Source: Neobacillus cucumis
GTDB taxonomy: Bacteria; Bacillota; Bacilli; Bacillales_B; DSM-18226
Assembly: GCF_023715505.1 (NCBI RefSeq)
Contig: NZ_JAMBOH010000002.1
Coordinates: forward strand, 186,001 to 250,000
Direction: 5' to 3'
Length of the DNA: 64,000 nt
The position numbers and the translations under genes are program-made. The notes under the pieces were generated by a model. That model saw only the letters and a list, made by a program, of their open reading frames with translations, ran no database searches and had not been told where the DNA came from. Positions 1-8,147 of this stretch are shown piece after piece; position 1 is the stretch's first letter, and each line of letters opens with the position of its first letter.

Positions 1-1
1 C

Positions 2-1243
2 CTAAAAGTACAAGAAGCGATAGGCACATTAACAAGCCGTGTCCAAGAATTTTGTTCCGGAATCAGTGTAATTAAAACATATGTTCAAGAAGAAGAAGAA
101 ACATTGAAGTTTGCAAAAGAAAATAAATCAAACGTTGAGGTAAATAAGCACTTAATTCGCGCGAACTCCCTCTTTACCTCACTAAGTCAAGGGATTATTG
201 GACTTAGTTATTTACTATCTATCGTAGTGGGGTCCATTCTGGTCATGAAAAGCACCATCACACTTGGGGATTTTGTCGCTTTTAATACGTATTTATCCAT
301 GTTGATAGGCCCAATTGAAAACATTGGTAAGGTCATTAATCTCCTCCAACAAGGAAAAGCCGCGGATTACCGAATTCGTCAAGTATTATCCACTGAAACT
401 GAAATTAAAGATGAAGAACAGGTGCTCCCTTTAACTTTTATAAAAGGGAATATAAAAATAAAAAATTTATCTTTTAAGTATCAACTAAACACGGAGTATG
501 CTTTGCGCAATATCAACGTTTCAATCCCTAAAGGAACCAGTTTAGCCATTGTTGGGAAAGTAGGCAGTGGAAAATCAACCTTAGTCAACTTACTTCTACG
601 TTTATACAATCCTCCTAAAAACACAATCTATATCGATCAACATGATATTCGCGATGTCCCATTAAAAACACTTCGTTCTTCCATTGCATATGTCCCGCAA
701 GACAATTTTTTATTTTCCGAGACCATAAAAGATAATATTGCTTTTGACCCAAAATCTTATCATGATGAGCAAATTTTTCATGCAGCAAGGCAAGCTCACA
801 TTTATAACGACATAATGGATTGTCCAGAACAGTTTAGTACAGAATTAGGTGAAAGAGGACTGTCATTATCCGGCGGCCAACGGCAGCGTGTTAGTATTGC
901 AAGAGCATTAATTAAACCATCACCTATAATGATTTTTGATCACAGTCTGTCAGCTGTAGATTCTAAAACAGAAGCTAATATTTTAAGGACTCTTCGGACC
1001 GAAATGAAGGGTCGAACTTCCATCATTATTAGCCACCGAATTTCTACCATTCAAGATGCTGACCAAATTATTGTTATGGATAATGGTGAAATTGTGGAAA
1101 GGGGGACACACCTGACACTTTTAAGAGAAAATGGAATCTATAAAAAAATGTATGACCAGCAGACAACAGAACTGACACTTGTTCAGTCCAAGTTCCCTTC
1201 CATTCATGAGAGAAAAATTCTTATTAAGAGAAGGAGGGGCTAA
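2..1243 (+). CDS. ABC exporter half-transporter, BmrC/YheI-like (5' partial)
   Basis: The frame is open from the first bases, so the start lies outside the window; the TTG near 104 is internal. What remains is the end of the membrane domain and a complete nucleotide-binding domain: Walker A GKVGSGKS near nt 554-577, signature LSGGQ near 868, Walker B and D-loop near 928-960, and a switch histidine in SHRIST. The residue after the Walker B aspartate is His (IFDHSLSAVD) where the catalytic Glu normally sits, so this site is degenerate, as expected for one half of a heterodimeric exporter. Its stop overlaps the next start by one base (TAATG). Together they probably form a BmrCD-type multidrug exporter in the cell membrane; the substrate is not visible. 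Confidence 0.9.
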   Translation, partial: LKVQEAIGTLTSRVQEFCSGISVIKTYVQEEEETLKFAKENKSNVEVNKHLIRANSLFTSLSQGIIGLSYLLSIVVGSILVMKSTITLGDFVAFNTYLSMLIGPIENIGKVINLLQQGKAADYRIRQVLSTETEIKDEEQVLPLTFIKGNIKIKNLSFKYQLNTEYALRNINVSIPKGTSLAIVGKVGSGKSTLVNLLLRLYNPPKNTIYIDQHDIRDVPLKTLRSSIAYVPQDNFLFSETIKDNIAFDPKSYHDEQIFHAARQAHIYNDIMDCPEQFSTELGERGLSLSGGQRQRVSIARALIKPSPIMIFDHSLSAVDSKTEANILRTLRTEMKGRTSIIISHRISTIQDADQIIVMDNGEIVERGTHLTLLRENGIYKKMYDQQTTELTLVQSKFPSIHERKILIKRRRG

Positions 1244-3372
1244 TGATTCGAAATAAAAAAGATAGAAACCATATAAAAATGGCTGACCGTCAACTTGCAA
1301 AGGGAATGCTATCGTTCGCCAAACCATATTGGAAACTGATTTTATTTTCGATTCTGTTAACTGGCTGTATTGTTATAGCCAGCTTAGCGCAGCCCTTTAT
1401 ACTGAAAATCGCGATTGACTCCCACATAAATGGATTATATGACCCGATGATTTCTACGCAGCAGTCAAAAGCCCACATAGTGAAAGAACTATTGAAAAAA
1501 GATGACATCTCATATAAGGAAATAGCTATCTTGGACCATAACGTTTATTTTCGATTGAATCCCTCTGATTCACCAGTTCAACCGATTTCAGGAACTCAGA
1601 AAGTAGCTATCGTACCAATAAAAAATTCCTATTATCTTGTTCATGGTTGGAATAAAGGATTCAATCAGATTAAGGATTATCAAGTCAATTCAAGAAACAA
1701 TGAAATTAAGATCAGCGGTCATTCATATCCAATTACGCTCTTACATTCTAAAGAGGTAAATGTATTTAGAACAAATGATTATCAAGGCTTAATCTATTTA
1801 GGAATCCTGTATTTATTATTGATTATTGGTTCTTCTTTATGTACCTATTTTCAGAATAACTCCCTTCAATTTACTGGGCAATATGTCATTTACGATTTTC
1901 GAAAAGCATTGTTCCGGCATTTTTCCCGATTGGAGATGTCATTTTATAGACAAAATCCGATTGGAAGGTTAGTAACAAGGGTTACCCATGATGTCGAATC
2001 CCTTAACCAGCTCTACTCACAAGTCATTGTTAATTTAGTAAAAGAGGTACTTATTCTAGTTGGAATTCTTATCCTGATGCTTTATATGAGTGTTAAACTA
2101 ACACTTATCTGCTTCTTAGTCATCCCTGTAATTGGAATCGTGACTTTTTATTTTAAAAAGGTGTTACGTACAACCCAAAGGAATCTGCGTACAATTCTTT
2201 CAAGGCTCCTCTCCTTTCTTGCCGAGAACCTCTCGGGTATGAGTGTGATTCAGCTTTTTGCACGTGAAGAAAAACAATTGGAGATGTTTAATGAATTAAA
2301 TGAGATGCATTATCGGGCCGGAATGCGTCAAACCATTATTAATTCAATCTTTAACCCCTCGATCGGACTTTTCGGGAATATTTCACTGTCGCTATTAGTT
2401 TGGTATGGGGGAAGAAGTGTTTTAGATGGAGGTATTACTTTTGGGACCGTATATGCGTTTACACATTATGTAAGGCAGTTTTTTGAACCGCTAAGAGGAC
2501 TTGCAGACAGATTTAACCAAATACAAGCGGCGCTGGCATCAGCTGAACGAATATTTGAAACGCTGGAAACCAAACCGACTATTCTAAATCCCGTTCATAC
2601 TAAGAAACTTCCTGAGAAGGTCCAAGGAAACATCGTTTTTCAAAACGTTTGGTTTGCTTACGAAAACAAAGATTGGGTATTAAAGGATATCCATTTCACT
2701 ATAAAAAAAGGAGAAACAGTGGGAATTGTTGGAGCCACAGGTGCAGGCAAGAGCTCGATTATTCAACTGGTTAACCGGTTTTATGATAATCAAAAGGGGA
2801 TCATCACCCTTGATGGCATCAATATAAAGGATGTTCATTTAAATGATCTTAGAAAACATATTGGCATTATTCAACAGGATCCATTTGTTTTTTCAGGCAG
2901 TATATATGAAAATATCCGCTTAAATCATCGGCATGTAAGTAATGAAGACATTATAAAGGCAGCCAAATCTGTAAACATTGATTCATTTTTTAGAATGCTT
3001 CCTCAAGGATATGAAACCATACTTGGAGAGGAAGGGACCGTCTTGTCGGCCGGTCAAAAACAGCTGCTCGCATTTTTAAGAGCCATGATTGCTGATAATG
3101 ATGTACTAATACTTGATGAAGCTACAGCCAATATTGATACAGAAACAGAAATAGCCGTTCAAGATACTTTAAAAGAGATGTCCAAGAACCGAACAACGAT
3201 TATTATTGCTCATCGCCTCTCAACCATTCAACATGCAGATAAAATAATAGTCTTAGATAAAGGAAGAATCATAGAAATGGGGAACCATCAACAGCTGTTA
3301 AGAAATCAATCAGTTTACTATCAATTATGTGTTAATCAGAACAAAGGAACACGGGTTAAGGAAAAAGTATAA
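1243..3372 (+). CDS. ABC exporter half-transporter, BmrD/YheH-like
   Basis: This is the 709-residue partner of the preceding gene, started by ATG overlapping its stop with AAGGAGGGG just upstream. The membrane domain has about six segments. Between TM1 (about residue 35-55) and TM2 (about 185-205) there is a soluble insertion of about 120 residues, as known for the extracellular domain of BmrD. The ATPase domain has Walker A GATGAGKSS (about residue 498), a variant signature LSAGQ, a canonical Walker B LILDEAT with catalytic Glu, and AHRLST. It therefore supplies the canonical catalytic residues that the partner lacks. Role: drug or lipid export powered by the asymmetric pair. A terminator follows at once. 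Confidence 0.92.
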   Translation: MIRNKKDRNHIKMADRQLAKGMLSFAKPYWKLILFSILLTGCIVIASLAQPFILKIAIDSHINGLYDPMISTQQSKAHIVKELLKKDDISYKEIAILDHNVYFRLNPSDSPVQPISGTQKVAIVPIKNSYYLVHGWNKGFNQIKDYQVNSRNNEIKISGHSYPITLLHSKEVNVFRTNDYQGLIYLGILYLLLIIGSSLCTYFQNNSLQFTGQYVIYDFRKALFRHFSRLEMSFYRQNPIGRLVTRVTHDVESLNQLYSQVIVNLVKEVLILVGILILMLYMSVKLTLICFLVIPVIGIVTFYFKKVLRTTQRNLRTILSRLLSFLAENLSGMSVIQLFAREEKQLEMFNELNEMHYRAGMRQTIINSIFNPSIGLFGNISLSLLVWYGGRSVLDGGITFGTVYAFTHYVRQFFEPLRGLADRFNQIQAALASAERIFETLETKPTILNPVHTKKLPEKVQGNIVFQNVWFAYENKDWVLKDIHFTIKKGETVGIVGATGAGKSSIIQLVNRFYDNQKGIITLDGINIKDVHLNDLRKHIGIIQQDPFVFSGSIYENIRLNHRHVSNEDIIKAAKSVNIDSFFRMLPQGYETILGEEGTVLSAGQKQLLAFLRAMIADNDVLILDEATANIDTETEIAVQDTLKEMSKNRTTIIIAHRLSTIQHADKIIVLDKGRIIEMGNHQQLLRNQSVYYQLCVNQNKGTRVKEKV

Positions 3373-3380
3373 TAAACGCG

Positions 3381-3420
3381 AAAAAGGATGGTACCTCTTC
3401 TGAGTATGCCATCCTTTTTT
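3381..3420. terminator. Intrinsic terminator between convergent genes
   Basis: AAAGGATGG and CCATCCTTT form a stem around a short loop followed by a T run. It ends the ABC exporter operon and lies exactly where the convergent araC-type gene ends, so it may work in both directions. Confidence 0.8.
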
Positions 3421-4279
3421 AACTTTTTAATGGAGAAGGGAATAATTTTTGCTCATCACTGAACTGAGTAGGGGAGACTCCTACTATCTTTTTGAAAATT
3501 CGACTGAAATAGAGTTCATCCTCATATCCGACATTTTGACTAACTTCTTTGATTCGGATATCTGAATGGGCGAGAAGCTCCTTTGCGCGGTCAATCCGAA
3601 GATGGGTTAAATATTCAATAGGGCTGTATCCGATATTTTTTTTAAAGAGTCTTGAATAATGACTTTTACTTAAGCCCGCCATCTTTGCCAAGTCTGTTAA
3701 GGTTATAATCTGATTATAATGATTACTTATGAAATCAATGGTTTTTTCAATTCCTTGACCTGTATCCCCTGTAATGGTTTGAGAGTGAAAGTCTTGTATA
3801 AAAGTTAGGAGCAGTTCTTGAAAAAGAATCTTTTGTTTAAAAGCGATTGTTGCACCTCTTCGTTTCGTTAAATGATTAATTTCTTCTAATAGAAGGACAA
3901 CACCTGCACTGTTTTTTATGGTATACACTCCATGTAATGGAAAGGGCAAATCCTGCGGAAGTTTAAAATGCCATTGTTCCTGCTTCTCAAATACCCCGGC
4001 ATGCGTAAAACGTATAAAGTAAAATTCAAGAGGGTCTATTGAGGAAGTTTTTTTATCGCAGATCATCCCCGGTGCAAAGAAGACCAGTTTTCCTGGGGAT
4101 AGTGTATTCTTTTTACCGTTTATCACAATTTCACCCGTTCCTTTTGTAACAAACCAAAGAGAATGATAAAGAGTTTTTTTTCCTTTTTTAGCCCAATTTG
4201 ATGGACAAGTTTTATAACCTGCTAATAATAAGGAATACGTCAACTCATTAAGTTTTGATGCCAAACAGCCTAGTTTCAT
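3419..4279 (-). CDS. AraC family transcriptional regulator
   Basis: This 286-residue protein has the usual two-part AraC layout. The N-terminal half (about 15-160) looks like a cupin-type effector domain (GTGEIVINGKKNTLSPGKLVFFAPG). The last ~100 residues contain two helix-turn-helix motifs, the first around LTDLAKMAGLSKSHYSRLFKK and the second around IKEVSQNVGYEDELYFSRIFKK, ending in the family motif VGVSPTQF. The effector is not evident; proteins of this layout often sense sugars. It converges on the ABC exporter operon and no obvious catabolic target lies beside it, so its regulon is unknown. Confidence 0.88.
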   Translation of the reverse strand: MKLGCLASKLNELTYSLLLAGYKTCPSNWAKKGKKTLYHSLWFVTKGTGEIVINGKKNTLSPGKLVFFAPGMICDKKTSSIDPLEFYFIRFTHAGVFEKQEQWHFKLPQDLPFPLHGVYTIKNSAGVVLLLEEINHLTKRRGATIAFKQKILFQELLLTFIQDFHSQTITGDTGQGIEKTIDFISNHYNQIITLTDLAKMAGLSKSHYSRLFKKNIGYSPIEYLTHLRIDRAKELLAHSDIRIKEVSQNVGYEDELYFSRIFKKIVGVSPTQFSDEQKLFPSPLKS

Positions 4280-4387
4280 AAAGATTGAATCTCATCCTTT
4301 ATTAATAGATTCCTATTTTAAGTTATTTATATGCGAAAATTGTAAAAATATACTTGTCTACACATAGGAATATTCTACTTTTAGGAT

Positions 4388-4430
4388 GAAAAAAGGCTGT
4401 TAGACTTATAAAGAGGGAAGGAAGCCTTTT
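4388..4430 (-). terminator. Terminator of the response regulator gene
   Basis: AAAAGGCT (4391-4398) pairs with AGCCTTTT (4423-4430). Read on the minus strand the stem is followed by a T-rich run, placing it just after the response regulator stop. The loop is rather long (24 nt). Confidence 0.6.
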
Positions 4431-4440
4431 ACATAAGTAT

Positions 4441-5151
4441 TTAACATTTTGGCTCTTCCAATTTATAGCCAACCCCTCGAAAAGTTTTTATGTAAACTGG
4501 TTTCTTGGTTTCTTCTTTTATTTTTTCTCTTAAACGGGATATATGGACATCCACAATTCTGGTATCGCTAGAAAAGTCATTTTTCCACACAGCGTTGAGC
4601 AGTTCATCACGACTTTGAACTCGTCCCTTATTTTTTGCCAGATAAACGAGCAATTCAAATTCCTTTAAAGTTAATTCTATGAGGTTTCCTTTGAAATAAG
4701 CTTCAAATTTCATGGGATAGATTATTAATTCACCAATTACAAATTCTTTTTCATCTATTTTTATGTCAGCCGCTTCAGTCTGAACCTGGGTTCTTCTTAG
4801 AATTGCTTTAATTCTCGCAATGACCTCTCTCGTACTAAAAGGTTTAACCATATAATCGTCCGCACCTAACTCTAGTCCTAATATTTTATCAAGTGCGTCA
4901 TCTTTAGCTGTGAGTATTAAAATAGGAGTCATGATCTTTTGTTGTCGAAGTTGCTTACACACTTCCATTCCATCTAACTTTGGCAGCATTAAATCTAATA
5001 GAATAAAATCTGGAGACTCCGTTTCAGCAAGCCTTTTACCCTCTTCACCATCCATGGCTATTAACACCTCAAAACCAGCCTGGCTTAAATTATATTGAAG
5101 TAAAGTAACTATTGATGGTTCATCATCAATCACTAGTATTTTATTTTTCAT
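4441..5151 (-). CDS. OmpR/PhoP family response regulator
   Basis: It has an N-terminal receiver domain (about residues 1-118) with the acidic pair DDE, phospho-acceptor Asp in LLDLMLPKLDG, the conserved Thr in ILTAKDD and Lys in MVKPFS, then a C-terminal winged helix (about 140-235, KEFELLVYLAKNKGRVQSRDELL). The start is taken at ATG 5151 because GGGGGAT lies just upstream. Sequence style is PhoP-like, and it is divergent from a phosphatase gene whose promoter carries PhoP-box-like repeats, so control of phosphate starvation is a good inference. No histidine kinase gene sits next to it, unlike the normal phoP-phoR pair, so it may be a second, orphan regulator. Confidence 0.88.
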   Translation of the reverse strand: MKNKILVIDDEPSIVTLLQYNLSQAGFEVLIAMDGEEGKRLAETESPDFILLDLMLPKLDGMEVCKQLRQQKIMTPILILTAKDDALDKILGLELGADDYMVKPFSTREVIARIKAILRRTQVQTEAADIKIDEKEFVIGELIIYPMKFEAYFKGNLIELTLKEFELLVYLAKNKGRVQSRDELLNAVWKNDFSSDTRIVDVHISRLREKIKEETKKPVYIKTFRGVGYKLEEPKC

Positions 5152-5238
5152 GATATCCCCCATGGTTCAAGTAATATAGTAATAAATTTCGTAGTTAAAA
5201 TGTGAGTTCTAAATAAATGATAATTTCAGTTACTGTTT

Positions 5239-5300
5239 TTTACAATTTAATATGAAGAAACTTTACAAGGATTTAACCTAACTTTACTAACCCTTAACAA
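5239..5300 (+). promoter_or_regulatory. PhoP-box-like repeats upstream of phoX-like gene
   Basis: TTTACA (5239), TTTACA (5262), TTAACC (5273), TTTACT (5283) and TTAACA (5294) recur at 10-11 bp steps, the first being two steps away. PhoP of Bacillus binds TT(A/T/C)ACA-type direct repeats with about 5 bp between them, so this is a strong candidate PhoP site. It sits in the divergent gap and could also act on the response regulator gene. Confidence 0.75.
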
Positions 5301-5378
5301 TCCGGAAACTCTAGGTTAATATTTTTTTTATTTAATAGATATGTGAACAAAAAGTTTCTAGATACCAGGGGGAGAACA

Positions 5379-7316
5379 ATGGGAAAACAATTTTTTAGCA
5401 AAAAAGCAACTACTATTGCACTAGGACTAGCACTAACCATTCCTGCCTTAACACCGGCTGCAGCTGCAGGGAATGGTCATGTTACCATTGATTCCGTAAG
5501 GTTTAATGGAATGGAAGCACCGAAAACGATTGATAAGATGGTTCAAACCTATACGGCTGCATCAATGGATGTAAAGTATAGTAATGGTGAAGTAAAGAAT
5601 TTCCCACTTTCTTATAAAAGGCTATTTAAATCTGAAGATAAAGTAGCTATGAACAAAGGAAAATTGATTCCTGCAGGCACACCAATCGACGTGAATGGTG
5701 ACCCAATTATGGATATGAGTGTGGAAGGAAAACCTACATATTATGTATCAGATGCGCCGGATTCTAATAGTTTATTGAACCCAATCCATGGACAACAATA
5801 TATGGTGACCCATTATGAATACCAAACAATTGATGCGGCTGGTAAATCAGCATATGGAATTGTTCCTGCGTCCATGTCATTATCTACATTGGAACAAAAT
5901 AAGAAAACAGGGGAATTGACCCCTAAAGAGGTTAAAAAAATTGATTTTTCAAGTGTAAATGGATTGTGGATCCCATGTAATGGTTCCCTTTCACCATGGA
6001 ATACACACTTAGGATCTGAGGAGTATGAGCCAGATGCACGGAGTTTTGAGCTTGATCCAAATTCTTCTGCAAGAACTGGGGTAGAAAGTTTTGCTAAGCT
6101 TTACTTTGGGGATAAGTCAAAGGCAAATCCATATTTTTATGGATTCATTCCTGAAATTAAAGTAGATAAAGATGGAGAGGCTTCTGTTGCAAAACATTAT
6201 AGTATTGGCCGTTTTTCTCATGAATTGATGAAGATGATGCCTGATCAGCGTACAGCATTCTTTGGAGATGACGGTTCCTATACCACTATGTTTATGTATG
6301 TAGCGGATAAAGCAAAGGATCTTACAAAGGGCACACTATATGCAGCGAAATTCCACCAAAGCGGTACCGAAAATGGCGGAGCTGGTAATTTAGAATGGAT
6401 CAAACTTGGTCATTCAACTGATAAGGAAGTTAAAAGGATTATCGACAGCGGCATTAAGTTCAGCGATATTTTTGAAACTTCTGATGTTCCAAAAGAGGGC
6501 TTCAAAGCTATCAAGCAATATTCATATGGAAAAACAGAATATTTAAAACTAAAGCCTGGTATGGAAAAGGCAGCCGCGTTTTTAGAATCCCGCCGTTATG
6601 CAGCATTACTTGGGGCCACCTCTGAATTTAACAAAATGGAAGGTGTAACTCTTAACGAAAAGGATAAAAAAGTGTACATTGCGATTTCCGATCAGAGTAA
6701 TGGTATGGTCGAAAACGCAGCTGATCCAGTCGATGATATGAAACTTCCAAAAATTAAATCAGGTGTAACATATGAATTAAATTTAACAGATGGTCAAAAA
6801 GACAGCTCAGGCCAAAAGATTAATAGTAAATATGTGGCAGCTAGTATGTCTGGTTTAATCGCGGGTAAAGATATGCCATCTGCAGATGCTTATGGAAATA
6901 CAGCAGACGTGAATTCAGTAGCTAATACTGATAATTTAAGCTATTCGGAAGCATTAAGAACCTTATTTATTGGCGAGGATAGCGGAATGCATACCAATAA
7001 CTTTGTATGGGCATATAATGTGGATTCAAAAGAATTAACAAGAATTTTATCTGTTCCAGCTGGAGCTGAATCAACTGGTTTGTTTGCTGCGGATAACCGT
7101 AACGGATTCTCTTACATTATGAGTAATTTCCAGCATCCAGGGGATGAATTAGAAGGTAAGAAGATTACGGCAGTCGATAAAACCCAATTAGAACAAGCGA
7201 TGGAGAAAGAAATCGGAATTGACCGTACTGGTGGAGTAGGTTATATCTCTGGGTTACCTTCTCTAGAAGATTTACAAAATACAAATCGAGATGTAAAAAG
7301 CGATTTAAATAAATAA
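5379..7316 (+). CDS. PhoX-type alkaline phosphatase (DUF839 family), secreted
   Basis: The 645-residue product starts at ATG 5379, after AGGGGGAG. It has an N-terminal signal peptide (lysines followed by a hydrophobic run and PAAAAG). PhoX-family landmarks include the CNGSLSPWNTHLGSEEY segment (about residue 199-216) and FGDDGSYTTMFMYVAD (about 287). The family hydrolyses phosphomonoesters outside the cell with Fe and Ca cofactors. Many PhoX proteins are Tat exported, but no twin arginine is visible here (QFFSKKATT), so Sec export seems possible. PhoP-like boxes in front indicate phosphate-starvation induction. A strong terminator follows. Confidence 0.85.
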   Translation: MGKQFFSKKATTIALGLALTIPALTPAAAAGNGHVTIDSVRFNGMEAPKTIDKMVQTYTAASMDVKYSNGEVKNFPLSYKRLFKSEDKVAMNKGKLIPAGTPIDVNGDPIMDMSVEGKPTYYVSDAPDSNSLLNPIHGQQYMVTHYEYQTIDAAGKSAYGIVPASMSLSTLEQNKKTGELTPKEVKKIDFSSVNGLWIPCNGSLSPWNTHLGSEEYEPDARSFELDPNSSARTGVESFAKLYFGDKSKANPYFYGFIPEIKVDKDGEASVAKHYSIGRFSHELMKMMPDQRTAFFGDDGSYTTMFMYVADKAKDLTKGTLYAAKFHQSGTENGGAGNLEWIKLGHSTDKEVKRIIDSGIKFSDIFETSDVPKEGFKAIKQYSYGKTEYLKLKPGMEKAAAFLESRRYAALLGATSEFNKMEGVTLNEKDKKVYIAISDQSNGMVENAADPVDDMKLPKIKSGVTYELNLTDGQKDSSGQKINSKYVAASMSGLIAGKDMPSADAYGNTADVNSVANTDNLSYSEALRTLFIGEDSGMHTNNFVWAYNVDSKELTRILSVPAGAESTGLFAADNRNGFSYIMSNFQHPGDELEGKKITAVDKTQLEQAMEKEIGIDRTGGVGYISGLPSLEDLQNTNRDVKSDLNK

Positions 7317-7333
7317 TTAATAGATCTAAAAGC

Positions 7334-7368
7334 AAAAACTCCGGTAATCAATGGTTACCGGAGTTTTT
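7334..7368 (+). terminator. Terminator after phoX-like gene
   Basis: AAAAACTCCGGTAA pairs with TTACCGGAGTTTTT around a four to six base loop, a very stable hairpin with a T tail. Confidence 0.9.
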
Positions 7369-7420
7369 GATTAATTGGCCCTGGACTTTCAATATTTTAC
7401 TATCATCAAGGAGTGTTTAC

Positions 7421-7561
7421 ATGAAGATACGATCTATCATTATGTTTTTTTCGATCTTTTGCTGTCTTGGGGCGCTAGCGTTTTTTATCTTAGGTGCTAA
7501 ACTGAAAGCTGCCTCGGTCCAACCTCCGGGGATCCTAGCTAATAATTTCATATTGTATTGA
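7421..7561 (+). CDS. Small membrane protein, unknown function
   Basis: It is a 46-codon gene. AAGGAGTG lies six bases upstream of ATG 7421, which decides this start over a longer upstream reading. The product is one hydrophobic segment (about residues 5-27, SIIMFFSIFCCLGALAFFILGA) followed by a short polar tail. It has its own terminator directly after the stop. I do not recognise the family. Its place between two phosphate-regulated secreted phosphatases suggests, without proof, a role at the membrane in the same response. Confidence 0.5.
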   Translation: MKIRSIIMFFSIFCCLGALAFFILGAKLKAASVQPPGILANNFILY

Positions 7562-7565
7562 AAAG

Positions 7566-7594
7566 AACCTGAGAGATAAATTCAGGTTTTTTTT
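7566..7594 (+). terminator. Terminator of small membrane protein gene
   Basis: AACCTGA pairs with TCAGGTT and is followed by a run of eight T. Confidence 0.85.
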
Positions 7595-7629
7595 CTGTTC
7601 CTTGAGTTCTTTAACTAGAGTTTTTTGAC

Positions 7630-7666
7630 AAAAAAATAACCTTAATTTAAGAAGGTTAGTTTTTTA
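7630..7666 (-). terminator. Bidirectional terminator
   Basis: AACCTT and AAGGTT flank an A/T-rich loop, with T runs on both strands. It most likely ends the 60-codon minus-strand gene. Confidence 0.6.
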
Positions 7667-7669
7667 CTT

Positions 7670-7852
7670 TTAATGAATTTGTTTAATACCAGATAAACGA
7701 ATAGAATGTAGCACTTGTTTTTCATCGATTAATGAAATGACTTGTTTTTTGAGATTTAGTTGATATACCCGTCCTTTCAGGGTCCGTAAAATTCCATTTC
7801 TATAGTACTCAATCGTAATCAGTCCACCCTGAGCTAGTTTTTGTAAGAACAT
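7670..7852 (-). CDS. Small conserved-looking protein, possibly YolD-like
   Basis: The 60-residue gene is preceded by an excellent AAGGAGG at the right distance from its ATG and followed by a terminator, so it is probably expressed. The product (LKGRVYQLNLKKQVISLIDEK...IRLSGIKQIH) reads as a small beta-rich domain. The ending resembles the end of YolD-like proteins, which pair with Y-family polymerases, but no polymerase gene is nearby and the likeness is weak. It lies alone on the minus strand inside the phosphate island. Confidence 0.55.
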   Translation of the reverse strand: MFLQKLAQGGLITIEYYRNGILRTLKGRVYQLNLKKQVISLIDEKQVLHSIRLSGIKQIH

Positions 7853-8041
7853 TTAATTTCCTCCTTTTTAGTAACCCATAACATAATCAAATTATACGAA
7901 AAGAATTTTAAGGGAAGATGAAGCAGATGTTAAAGAATTATTAACGATCTAATAACTTTGTAAATATGACTTAATTACTAAAATGGTAGATTTAGGGAAA
8001 TTGATTAGTCTTAAAGTTATGGATAAATAGTCAGAATTTTG

Positions 8042-8094
8042 TTCATTTAACTTTTACATTGCTTCGTTTAACTTTTACAATGGCTAAATTATAG
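8042..8094 (+). promoter_or_regulatory. PhoP-box-like repeats upstream of phosphoesterase gene
   Basis: A 13-bp direct repeat TTTAACTTTTACA occurs at 8046 and 8067. Within it the hexamers TTCATT (8042), TTTACA (8053), TTCGTT (8063) and TTTACA (8074) step by 10-11 bp, as in PhoP-binding sites. A possible -10 (TATAGC) lies near 8090. Confidence 0.7.
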
Positions 8095-8147
8095 CTTAAT
8101 AAAAGAATAGTATTCTATTACTGTATTAAGAAAAGGGGATGAGAGGA

